A stretch of DNA of 64,000 nt, taken from NCBI GenBank assembly GCA_905221605.1, contig CAJNDS010000469.1, forward strand, positions 15,001 to 79,000. Reading direction: 5' to 3'. The stretch is from Symbiodinium natans. Its lineage: Eukaryota > Sar > Dinophyceae > Suessiales > Symbiodiniaceae. Shown here piece after piece: positions 49,669 through 59,729 of the stretch; within the stretch, counting starts at the first letter, position 1; the number at the start of each line of letters is the position of its first letter. A program made the translations under genes and the position numbers. The notes beneath the pieces are model-generated. The model was not told the DNA's origin, made no database searches, and saw only the letters and a list, made by a program, of their open reading frames with translations.

Positions 49669-49765
49669 CATGTACAGGGTTATAGGGGTTGCAGCATATA
49701 GGCGACAGGGTCTAGACAGCATGGGCTTCAGGTTCTGCTGCAAGTCTGTGAGGCCTCGAGGGGTT

Positions 49766-49860
49766 TTCTCTCTCTCTCTCTCTCTCACTCTGTGTTTGTC
49801 TGTGTGTGTGTGTGTATGTGTGTGTGTGTGTGTATGTGTCTCTGCGTCTCTGCGTCTCCA
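49766..49860. repeat. (TC)n and (TG)n microsatellite
   Basis: TC repeats then TG repeats. Inflates ORFs on both strands. Confidence 0.95.
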
Positions 49861-49861
49861 T

Positions 49862-49984
49862 GTCCAACCCCTCCACCGTTTCCGCTCTCCAGGCCCCCGG
49901 GCCGGAGAGAATGCGCAAGTGTTTTTCTGCGTACTTGCGGTTCTCCTCCAGCGCTGTGGGAGGCATTGCTATGTGAGGTTGGGT
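49862..49984 (-). CDS. Exon-like island, about 40 codons
   Basis: The minus frame contains MPPTALEENRKYAEKHLRIL and SGPGAWRAETVEGLDME, with about 72% G/C-ending codons. A CA/GA microsatellite directly downstream extends the ORF artificially. Confidence 0.45.
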
Positions 49985-50033
49985 CTCCCCCTTATTTGCC
50001 AAGAGAAGGACGCCTAATACTTCAGGTTTGAAC

Positions 50034-50232
50034 CATGGGCCCTTGGTATGGTCCCCTACCCTTGTTTTAAGGGATTTAAAGGGATCCGAAGTATGGGCCC
50101 TTATTCTGAATAGTGTAGATAAGGGTTAAAACCCTAAACCCTAAACCCTAAACCCTAAACCCCAAACCCTAAACCCTAAACCCTAAACCCAAAACCCTTA
50201 AAAACAGGGGACCCAAATGAAGGGCCTATGCT
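50034..50232. mobile_element. Inverted-repeat element interrupted by a telomeric tract
   Basis: ATGGGCCCTTGGTATGGTCCCC on the left is similar to the complement of the right end (GGGGACCCAAATGAAGGGCC). CCCTAAA units at 50129-50200 lie inside. Confidence 0.6.
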
Positions 50233-50307
50233 TCGGACGCTAGATACTATGCACTCACCAAAAGAGGGACCCCCACAATAGGGCAACGGGAGCTTCGGGA
50301 TGCTGGC

Positions 50308-50396
50308 CCTAAACCCTAAACCCTAAACCCTAAACCCTAAACCCTAAACCCTAAACCCTGAACCCTGAACCCTAAACCCTAAACCCTAAACCCTGG
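50308..50396 (-). repeat. CCCTAAA tract
   Basis: About 13 units. Confidence 0.97.
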
Positions 50397-50485
50397 GGTT
50401 GAGGGATTCATTTTTAGGTCAACCTGCTGCCCTCCCAACTCCTTGTGTTTTCGGGCTTCGGGTTATCGGCCCAGGGCTTCAAGGG

Positions 50486-50555
50486 TTTAGGGTTTAGGGT
50501 TTAGGGTTTAGGGTTTAGGGTTTAGGGTTTAGGGTTTAGGGTTTAGGGTTTAGGC
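50486..50555 (+). repeat. TTTAGGG tract
   Basis: Ten units. Confidence 0.97.
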
Positions 50556-51159
50556 TTCAAGGGCTTTAAGGGTTTTAAGGGCTTTACGGGCTTTGCAAGC
50601 GTTAAGGGCGTTAAGGGCTTTAAGGGTTTTAAGGGGTTTTCGGTTTTTGGAGTTTGGGGCGTAGGGGTTTTAGAGTTCAGGTTGTAACACTTCAGAGCAA
50701 CACAAGAATCAAGGAAGTCACTCGAAGCCCTAGAAGCCCACAACCTGATCCCACATGCCCCGACAACTCTATAAACCCCAAAATCCGGAAACCCTGACGC
50801 CCTATAAATCTCAACACTGTACTTAAGGGGCACTTGAAGGCACAGTTACTGGCAGATTTCCTCATACAGAGACCCACAGAACGAAAAGGGGCCCAATGTC
50901 GAACAACACCACAAAGCCTCAACCTTAACCCCTAAACCCTGGACCCTAAACCTTAAAACCCAACGACCCCTGACACACCCTGAGACAAAGCCCTAAACCT
51001 ACTGATGCCTCGCATTCGGAGCCCTGAACCCTGTACAGGGTTTAGGTTTTCGGGCTTAGGGTTTTAGGATTTTCGGGCTAAAGGTTTGGGGTTTAGGGTT
51101 AAGGGTTTCGGGTTTAGGGGTTTAGGGGTCTAGGGGTTTAGGGGTTTAGGGCTTTAGGG

Positions 51160-51268
51160 CACAAACGAGCACGTGCCTCCTGGTTGTTCCAATCCTCGGC
51201 CCCCATGTCGGCGCAGAGCGCCAGCACGGCCTCCCAATGGCACCGGAACTGGCCGAGCCCGTCATTTG
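51160..51268 (-). CDS. Internal exon candidate, strongly biased
   Basis: After CTCCAG the minus frame reads NDGLGQFRCHWEAVLALCAD then MGAEDWNNQEARA; about 26 of the first 30 codons end in G or C. This is among the best exon candidates. I cannot assign a family. Confidence 0.5.
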
Positions 51269-51363
51269 CTGGAGGGCTTCGGGCTTCGGGCTTCGGGCTT
51301 AGGGTTTAGGGTTTAAGGTTTAGGGTTTAGAGGAAACCGTATTGCGTTTCCGTGCTTCTTCAG

Positions 51364-51441
51364 GGCTATGTTGGAGGGACCAACACCCCGCCTCTGGGAA
51401 GCGAAGTCCTACCTGACCTGCTCACGCCTGACATCTCATAA
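51364..51441 (+). CDS. Terminal exon candidate
   Basis: A good 3' splice site (pyrimidine-rich, TTCTTCAG|G at 51356-51364) is followed in frame by GYVGGTNTPPLGSEVLPDLL, then TPDIS and TAA. The splice context is the main support. Confidence 0.35.
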   Translation, partial: GYVGGTNTPPLGSEVLPDLLTPDIS

Positions 51442-51517
51442 AGAGCATCAGCCCCGAAGAGCAACAATCTTAAAAGGGGCTGTCGTACTTGTACTACTCA
51501 CAAACTCATAAAGGCCT

Positions 51518-51559
51518 TTGGGTTTAGGGTTTAGGGTTTAGGGTTTAGGGTTTAGGGTC
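51518..51559 (+). repeat. TTTAGGG tract
   Basis: Six units. Confidence 0.96.
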
Positions 51560-51682
51560 CAACCCAACCCTAAACCCTAAAACCCTACACCCTAAACCCT
51601 AAAGCCCTAAAGCCCTACAGCCCTGGATGCCCTATCATGCCTCTAGATAAACCCTAAAGGCCTAGATGCCCTAGATGCCCTG

Positions 51683-51757
51683 TCAGGTAATGCCTGCTTC
51701 GGAGGCAACTTCTCGAAGCTCTTGAATCTGTCGAGATGGCTCTTCCTCAGGTTGCGG
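51683..51757 (-). CDS. Exon-like island, basic
   Basis: The minus frame reads RNLRKSHLDRFKSFEKLPPK then QALP; about 74% of codons end in G or C. A GAG|G acceptor lies near 51747. Confidence 0.4.
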   Translation of the reverse strand, partial: PQPEEEPSRQIQELREVASEAGIT

Positions 51758-51994
51758 GTTTAGGGTTCTAGAGGTTTAGGGTTCTAGAGTTCGGGGGAAC
51801 TATACTCCCCCTTAGAACCTCAATAAAAATGAAATTGTTGATATTCCTTCGGGCTTTATATACAGGAAAAACACAAAACAATTCCTAAGGGGGCTATTGG
51901 GAAGGAAGGGCTTAAGTTTGAGTAGGGCCTCTGGCTTAAATAGCGAAGGAGGTCGCACCGCAGCGGGCTTGCTCGATCGACAGCGCTCTCTGCA

Positions 51995-52033
51995 CCCTAA
52001 ACCCTAAACCCTAAACCCTAAACCCTAAACCCA
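51995..52033 (-). repeat. CCCTAAA tract, last before a 10.7-kb gap
   Basis: About five units. No further telomeric tract occurs until 62777. Confidence 0.96.
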
Positions 52034-52431
52034 AGATGCCAGGATGCCGAAGCAGCAAACAAGAGCGCCCTAAGCTCTGGAACCCACATTGGGGGGGGGG
52101 GGGGGGGGGGGGGGTGGGTGGCTTAAATAGGGTTTATTTGGAAGCTGGCACTCGGGTTTTGTTATTACCAAACCCATTCCGACGAGGGTACGAGGCTGTC
52201 ACGTGGGAAACTGGGAGTCTATGTCTTTTCGGGGTCGCCAGACATGTTCTTAGATTGGAAGAAAACTTGAACCCAAAAATCTTAGGGACCAGGGCTTGCG
52301 ATTTGGCTCTTTGGAAGAAAACTTGAACCCAATATCTTAGGGACCAGGGCTTGATTTGGCTCTTTGGAGGAAAACTTGACGTTCCCACGAGGGCACGCTG
52401 CTGTCACGTAAGTCGTACTATCATGGCCTCT

Positions 52432-53066
52432 TCTAACCTTGTTCTTGTCCCTCCCGCTTCTCTCCCCCTGACCCTGTCACTCCTTCTCTATATCTCCTCA
52501 TTCTTTTTAAAGTGGTACGAATGAGAGGAAGGCAACGTCCCCCCCCTGGAGGCACCCAGCATCAGCTTCCACCCCTTCCTGTTCTTCTCAGAAAAGAAAG
52601 AAAAAACAGAGCGAGAGAGAGAGAGAGAGAGAGAGTGAGTGCAGCGTGGGGCGGTCGTGGGGAAACCCCTTGTCCTCAAGCCCGCTGAAAAAGGGGGAAA
52701 AAAAGGAGCGCGAGAGGGGTGTGGAGAAGAGAGACGAGTGAGGAGCGAGAAGAAGGTGCAAACTCCCTTTTTTTCTTGTCTAAACAGAGAACGAGATAAG
52801 GGGAAAGCCAAGAGGCCCTCTCGCTCTCTCTCCCCCACGGTCTACGCTTCTCTCCATGCCCTGCGTTGTCTCATTCCCTCTCTCCTTCTGCAAATCTCTT
52901 GGAAGCTGATGCTCCTTTTTTTGTGGGCAGGTGCCTCCAGGGGAGGACGCTGCCTTCATCTCATTCCGCCTTCCCGTACCACTTTAACAGAAAAATGAGG
53001 AGATAGAGAGAAAAAGAGACAGGGTCAGGGGGGAGAGAAGAAGGAGGGACAAGAACAAGGTAGGAA
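52432..53066. mobile_element. Fold-back element with arms of about 150 bp
   Basis: The left arm 52432-52570 is the diverged inverse of the right arm 52901-53066. Shared pieces include AAAGTGGTACG, CTGGAGGCACC and AGCATCAGCTTCC. The spacer carries a (GA)n run and a segment (52787-52899) directly repeated at 53134-53247. ORFs across it are by-products. Confidence 0.75.
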
Positions 53067-55720
53067 GAACTTGTAAATTCCTCTTCTCTCTTCTCTTTTC
53101 CTCTTTCTTCTCCACAAGAAAGAAAATTAATATGGACTTGAGAAAGGGGAAGCTAAGAGTCAAGAGACCCTTTCTCTCCCACGGTCTATGCTTCTCTCTC
53201 TATGCCTCGCCGTGTCTCACTCCCTCTCTGCTTCAGCAAATCTCTGCTTTGTAGTTCACCCTCCTCCTCGTCTTCCAATTCTACAAGACATGCCGCCCAT
53301 AAAAGCAAAAAGATGGAGAGAGCGAGCGAGAGAGAGAGAGAGAGAGAGAGATAGAGAACGAGCGAGCGAACCGGAAGAAGAAAGGAACAAGGTAGGAAGA
53401 CATGTAAACTCATCTTTAACAAGAAAAACTGATTGGGAGCATAAACTTGTCCAATTTTTTTGGAGGGCTGCGCCTGCGACTTGTCTTTTTGGGAGCACAT
53501 TTTGCCAAAATCTTGGGGGGCGTGTTTTGGGAGCATCCCCTTCTCCAAAGTCTTAGGAAGACGGTGCTTGCGATTTGTCTTTTGGGAGCACAGAAAATCT
53601 TAAGTCTTCGGCCCGCTTTCTTTCAAAGGGTTCAAAAAATGGAGGTCTCCGGTGTGGGTGTCCGTGAAAAGTAGGTCTTGTTACAGAAAAGAAAAACAGG
53701 ACACCCTAATTTTGGATACATGTAACATCATTTCTTTCTTTTATTGCCTCTTGCGCAAGGAACGACAGGAAGGCAACGGTGGAAAAAGGGGAGCGCCTTT
53801 CCTTCAAGTTTCCAAAATCGGAGTCTCTGGTGTGGGTGTCCTGTTAAGGTGGGTGGCTACAGAAAAGGAAGAAAAGGACACCCGAAACACTCTAAAAAAC
53901 TTGGACAACCCTTTTCTACATGCTAAATTGTTTACTTTATACCGAATGAAACGAACGAAAGTGAGAGAGGACAAAGAAGCACTTTTCTTTCAAGGTTCCA
54001 AAAACAAGATCTCCGGTGCGGGTGTGTATTTAATATTTCGCTACAAAAAAGGAAAAGGACACCCGAAACACTCAAAAAAAACTTGGACACCCCTCTTTAC
54101 ATATTACATTAGATATTCATACTTAAATTAAAGCGTTCAGAAATGAAACGAACGAAAGGTGAGAGTGAACAAAGAGCACCTTTTCTTTCAAGGTTTCGTG
54201 GGGTCATTTCTTTGCTCCAAACAGTCAAATCGCAAGCCCAGGTCCCTAAGATTTTGAGTTCAAGTTTTGCTCCAAAGAACATCAAAGAGCCAAATCGCAA
54301 GCCCTGCTCCCTAAAACTTTGGCTTCAAGCTTTGCTCCAAAATCGCCAAATCGCAAGCCCTGCTCCCTAAAACTTTGGCTTCAAGTCTTGCTCCAAAAGG
54401 CCAAATGACAAGCCCTGGTCCCTGAAACTTTGGCTTCAAGTTTTCCTCCAAAAAGTCAGATCGCAAGCCCTGGTGCTTAAGATTTTGGGTTCAAGTTTTC
54501 CTCCAAAGAGTCAAAGCGCAAGCCCTGGTCCCTAAGATTGTGGGGTCATGTTTTGCTCCAAACAGCCAAATCGCAAGCCCTGGTCCCCAAAATTTTGGGT
54601 TCAATTTTTCTTCCAAAGAGACAAATCACAAGCCCTGGTCCCTAAGATTTTGGGTTCAATTTTTCTTCCAAAGAGCCAAATCACAAGCCCTGGTCCCTAA
54701 GATTTTGGGTTCAAGTCTTCCTCCAAAGAGCCAAATCGCAAGCCTTGGTCCCGCAGATTCTGGGTTCAAGCTTTCTCCAAAGAGCCAAATCGCAAGCTCT
54801 GGTCCCTAAGATTTTGGGTTCAAGTTTTCCTCCAAAGACCCAAATCTGGTCCCTAAGATTGCGGGCAAACCGGAAGCCTTGGTCCCTAAGATTTGGGGTT
54901 CAAGTTTTCCTCCAAAGAGCCAAATCACAAGCCCCGGCCCCTAAGATTTTGGGTTCCAGTTTTGCTCCAAAAAGCCAAATCGCAAGCCCTGGTCCCTAAG
55001 ATTGTGGGTTCCAAGTAGTTTTCCTCCAAAGAGCCAAATCGCAAGCCCTGGTCCCTGAGATTGCGGGGTCATTCTTTGCTCCAATCAGTCAAATCGCAAG
55101 CCCTGGTCCCCCAATTTTGGGTTCAAGTTTTCCCCCAAAGAGCCAGTTCGCAAGCCCTGGTCCCCAAAATGTTCGGTTCAAGTTTTCCTCCAAAGAGTCA
55201 CATCGCAAGCCCTGGTCCCTAAGATTTTGGCTTCAAAAAGCCAAATCGCAAGCCCTGGTCCATATGATGGTGGGTTCAATTTTTCCTCCAAAGAGCCAGA
55301 TCGCAAGCCCTGGTCCCGAAAAACTTGGGTTCAAGTTTTCTTCCAAAGAGTCAAATCGCAAGCCCTGGTCCCGCAGATTGTGGGTTCAAGTTTTCCTCCA
55401 AAGAGCCACCCCAAATCTTAGGTACCAGGACTTGTGAATTTGACTCGTTGGAGCAAAGAATGACCCCACAATCTTAGGGACCAGGGCTTGCGATTTGTCT
55501 CTTTGGAGGAAAACTTGAACCCAACATTTTGGAGAGCAGGGCTTGCGATTTGGCTTTTTGGAGGAAAACTTGAACCTAACATCTTAGGGACCAAATCTTA
55601 GGGAGCAGGGCTTGCGATTTTGCCCCCCCAAATGTTGTTCCTACCCCTTTCCCGTTTTGTGTGGTATTTGCAGGACTTTTGCAGAGTGCCAAGGGGATCC
55701 CGGCAAATTTTGACCGGCAA
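52965..55720. repeat. 2.75-kb tandem duplication, copy 1
   Basis: Starts TCCGCCTTCCCGTACC and ends TTTTGACCGGCAA. Nearly identical to 55721-58164, with only scattered substitutions and one-base indels. It contains (GA)n, several RKEK-rich ORFs and the 55-bp satellite. Confidence 0.95.
54225..55625. repeat. 55-bp satellite, copy 1, with orientation switch
   Basis: The unit contains CAAATCGCAAGCCCTGGTCC and TTTTGGGTTCAAGTTTTCCT; consecutive starts at 54676 and 54731 give 55 bp. Near 55415-55430 the array flips to the opposite orientation. Three inverted-orientation copies also lie at 52256-52380. Confidence 0.95.
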
Positions 55721-56076
55721 TCCGCCTTCCCGTACCACTTTAACAGAAAAATGAGGAGATAGAGAGAAAAAGAGACAGGGTCAGGGGGGAGAGAAGAAGG
55801 AGGGACAAGAACAAGGTAGGAAGAACATGTAAATTCCTCTTCTCTCTTCTCTTTTCCTCTTTCTTTTCCACAAGAAAGAAAATTAATATGGACTTGAGAA
55901 AGGGGAAGCTAAGAGTCAAGAGACCCTTTCTCTCCCACGGTCTATGCTTCTCTCTCTATGCCTCGCCGTGTCTCACTCCCTCTCTGCTTCAGCAAATCTC
56001 TGCTTTGTAGTTCACCCTCCTCCTCGTCTTCCAATTCTACAAGACATGCCGCCCATAAAAGCAAAAAGATGGAGAG

Positions 56077-56115
<39 letters not shown>

Positions 56116-58164
56116 AACGAGCGAGCGAACCGGAAGAAGAAAGGAACAAGGTAGGAAGACATGTAAACTCATCTTTAACAAGAAAAACTGATTGGGAGCA
56201 TAAACTTGTCCAAATTTTTTGGAGGGCTGCGCCTGCGACTTGTCTTTTGGGAGCACATTTTGCCAAAATCTTGGGGGGCGTGTTTTGGGAGCATCCCCTT
56301 CTCCAAAATCTTAGGAAGACGGTGCTTGCGATTTGTCTTTTGGGAGCACAGAAAATCTTAAGTCTTCGGCCTGCTTTCTTTCAAAGGGTTCAAAAAAATG
56401 GAGGTCTCCGGTGTGGGTGTCCGTGAAAAGTAGGTCTTGTTACAGAAAAGAAAAACAGGACACCCTAATTTTGGATACATGTAACATCATTTCTTTCTTT
56501 TATTGCCTCTTGCGCAAGGAACGACAGGAAGGCAACGGTGGAAAAAGGGGAGCGCCTTTCCTTCAAGTTTCCAAAATCGGAGTCTCTGGTGTGGGTGTCC
56601 TGTTAAGGTGGGTGGCTACAGAAAAGGAAGAAAAGGACACCCGAAACACTCTAAAAAACTTGGACAACCCTTTCTACATGCTAAATTATTTACTTTATAC
56701 CGAATGAAACGAACGAAAGTGAGAGAGGACAAAGAAGCACTTTTCTTTCAAGGTTTCCAAAAACAAGATCTCCGGCGCGGGTGTATATTTAATATTTCGC
56801 TACAAAAAAGGAAAAGGACACCCGAAACACTCAAAAAAACTTGGACACCCCTCTTTACATATTACATTAGATATTCATACTCAAATTAAAGCGTTCAGAA
56901 ATTGAAACGAACGAAAGGTGAGAGTGAACAAAGAGCACCTTTTCTTTCAAGGTTTCGTGGGGTCATTTCTTTGCTCCAAACAGTCAAATCGCAAGCCCAG
57001 GTCCCTAAGATTTTGAGTTCAAGTTTTGCTCCAAAGAACATCAAAGAGCCAAATCGCAAGCCCTGCTCTCTAAAACGTTGGCTTCAAGTTTTGCTCCAAA
57101 AAACCAAATCGCAAGCCCTGCTCCCTAAAACTTTGGCTTCAAGTCTTGCTCCAAAAGGCCAAATGACAAGCCCTGGTCCCTGAAACTTTGGCTTCAAGTT
57201 TTCCTCCAAAAAGTCAGATCGCAAGCCCTGGTGCTTAACATTTTGGGTTCAAGTTTTCCTCCAAAGAGTCAAAGCGCAAGCCCTGGTCCCTAAGATTGTG
57301 GGGTCATGTTTTGCTCCAAACAGCCAAATCGCAAGCCCTGGTCCCCAAAATTTTGGGTTCAATTTTTCTTCCAAAGAGACAAATCACAAGCCCTGGTCCC
57401 TAAGATTTTGGGTTCAATTTTTCTTCCAAAGAGCCAAATCACAAGCCCTGGTCCCTAAGATTTTGGGTTCAAGTCTTCCTCCAAAGAGCCAAATCGCAAG
57501 CCTTGGTCCCGCAGATGCTGGGTTCAAGCTTTCTCCAAAGAGCCAAATCGCAAGCTCTGGTCTCTAAGATTTTGGGTTCAAGTTTTCCTCAAAAGACCCA
57601 AATCTGGTCCCTAAGATTGCGGGCAAACCGGAAGCCTTGGTCCCTAAGATTTGGGGTTCAAGTTTTCCTCCAAAGAGCCAAATCACAAGCCCCGGCCCCT
57701 AAGATTTTGGCTTCCAGTTTGGCTTCAAAAAGCCAAATCGCAAGCCCTGGTCCACCTGGTCCCGAAAAACTTGGGTTCAAGTTTTCTTCCAAAGAGTCAA
57801 ATCGCAAGCCCTGGTCCCGCAGATTGTGGGTTCAAGTTTTCCTCCAAAGAGCCACCCCAAATCTTAGGTACCAGGACTTGTGAATTTGACTCGTTGGAGC
57901 AAAGAATGACCCCACAATCTTAGGGACCAGGGCTTGCGATTTGTCTCTTTGGAGGAAAACTTGAACCCAACATTTTGGAGAGCAGGGCTTGCGATTTGGC
58001 TTTTTGGAGGAAAACTTGAACCTAACATCTTAGGGACCAAATCTTAGGGAGCAGGGCTTGCGATTTTGCCCCCCCAAATGTTGTTCCTACCCCTTTCCCG
58101 TTTTGTGTGGTATTTGCAGGACTTTTGCAGAGTGCCAAGGGGATCCCGGCAAATTTTGACCGGC
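55721..58164. repeat. 2.75-kb tandem duplication, copy 2 (shortened)
   Basis: Same start as copy 1. About 0.3 kb of the 55-bp satellite (roughly 54950-55310 of copy 1) is missing, with junctions inside satellite units, as expected for recombination between repeats. Confidence 0.95.
56985..58070. repeat. 55-bp satellite, copy 2, with orientation switch
   Basis: The same array inside duplication copy 2. It flips orientation near 57855. Confidence 0.95.
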
Positions 58165-58632
58165 AAATGTTGTTCCTACCCTTTCCCGTTTTGTGTGGTA
58201 TTTGCAGGACTTTTCCAGGGCACCAAGGGGATCCCGGCAGATTTGGACCCGCGAAGTTGTTCCTACCCTTTCCCTGTTTGTGTGGTATTTGCAGGACTTT
58301 TCCAGGGCGCCAAGGGGATCCCGGCAAATTTTGACCGGCAAATGTTGTTCCTACCCTTTCCGGTTTTGTGTGGTATTTGCAGGCCATGTGCACGGTGCCA
58401 AGGGGATCCCGGCAAATTTTGACCCCCAAATGTTGTTCCTACCCTTTCCCGTTTTGTGTGGTATTTGCAGGACTTCTGCAGGGTGCCATGCAAGGGGATC
58501 CCGGCAAATTTTGACCGGCAAATTTTGTTCCTACCCTTTCCGGTTTTGTGTGGTATTTGCAGGCCATGTGCACGGTGCCAAGGGGATCCCGGCAAATTTT
58601 GACCTCTTAAATGTTGTTCCTACCCTTTCCGG
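58076..58632. repeat. 89-bp tandem repeat, six copies plus
   Basis: Units start at 58076, 58165, 58254, 58340, 58428, 58520 and 58609 (86-92 bp). Each has TGTTCCTACCCTTTCC, GTGTGGTATTTGCAGG and GGGGATCCCGGCAAATTTTG. A single copy lies at 55630-55718. Long ORFs on both strands are by-products. Confidence 0.95.
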
Positions 58633-58663
58633 GGTCTTCCCCCTGCTCGCCCCCTGGGGGCCT

Positions 58664-59125
58664 CATTTTTTTGGTTTTGAACGGCCACCACCACCACCAC
58701 CACCACCAGACAATACCACAAAAGAAAAGCCCCATTTTGTTAACCTCATTTTTTGGTTTTGAACGGCCACCACGACCACCACCACCAGACAATACCACCA
58801 AAAAAAAAAACATTTTGTTAACCTCATTTTTTGGTTTTGAACGACCACCACCACCACCACCAGACAATACCACCAAAAAAAGCCCCATGTTGTTAACCTC
58901 ATTTTTTGTTTCAAACGGCAACCACCACCACCACCACCAGACAATACCACCCAAAAATAACCCCATTTTGTTAACCTCATTTTTTGGTTTTGAACGGCCA
59001 CCACCACCACCACCACCACCACCACCACCACCACCACCACCACCAGACAATACCACAAAAGAAAAGCCCCATTTTGTTAACCTGATTTTTTTGGTTTCTA
59101 ACGGCAACCACCACCACCCCCGCGA
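58664..59125. repeat. 75-105 bp repeat with CCA microsatellite
   Basis: Six units share ACCTCATTTTTTGGTTTTGA and CCAGACAATACCAC. They differ mainly in (CCA)n length, from about 4 to 18 triplets. The ORFs with Pro, His, Gly or Val runs are by-products. Confidence 0.95.
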
Positions 59126-59387
59126 GGAGCACACCCTGCGAATGACGCATGCTTATGCACTAAATTGAGAGGTTTAAGGGTTTGGGGATTTTTGGGTTTA
59201 TGGGTCTAGTAGTTTCAGTTTATGAGGGGGGGGGGGGGGCGTAGCGGGGGGGTCTCCCCCCTGCTCGCCCCCTGGGGGGCCTTGAGGGGAAGGGGGGAGC
59301 TCGAGGGGGGCAAGCCCTCGATCCAGAGGGTGCGGGGGGCGGAGCCCCCCGCGAACGGTGGTGAATATTTGAGTTTTTCAGACTGAA

Positions 59388-59720
59388 GATGATGGGAGAT
59401 GATGGAGATGAAGAAGATGATGAAAGATGAGGAAGATGAAGAAGATGATGCAAGATGACGAAGATGATGAAGATGATGAAGAAGATGAAGGTGATGAAGA
59501 TGATGAAGATGAACGAGCTGAGGGAGATGAAGCAGATGATGAAGATGAGGGAGATGAGGGAGATGAAGAAGATGATAAAGATGAAGATGATAGAGTTCAA
59601 CGAGCTCAGCGAGATGAAAGAGATGAAGGAGATGATGAAGATGATGGAGATGATGGAGATGATGAAGATGAAGGAAAAAAAGGATATTAAGGAGATGACG
59701 AAAAAGATGAAAATGATGAT
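59388..59720 (+). repeat. GATGAA/GATGAT trinucleotide tract
   Basis: About 330 bp of GAW triplets. It can be read as an 87-codon acidic ORF (59427-59690: DDEDDEDDEEDEGDEDDEDE..), but other frames are open too. Most likely a microsatellite, not a gene. Confidence 0.85.
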
Positions 59721-59729
59721 GCCCCCCCC

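Noticed and set aside
53188-54131. Long ORFs in the 2.75-kb duplication (also 55944-56889)
   Set aside because: They overlap (GA)n and duplicated satellite DNA, are open on both strands, and lack domains or codon bias.
58022-58762. ORFs of 118-189 codons over the 89-bp and CCA repeats
   Set aside because: Repeat-derived reading frames present on both strands at once.
59220-59600. Hydrophobic minus-strand ORF resembling a membrane protein (FIIFFISLISLIFII)
   Set aside because: It is the reverse strand of the GAT/GAA tract.
59427-59690. Acidic 87-codon ORF (Asp/Glu-rich) as a nuclear acidic protein
   Set aside because: All of it is GAW triplet repeat. The alternative frame (MKKMKVMKMM..) is equally open.
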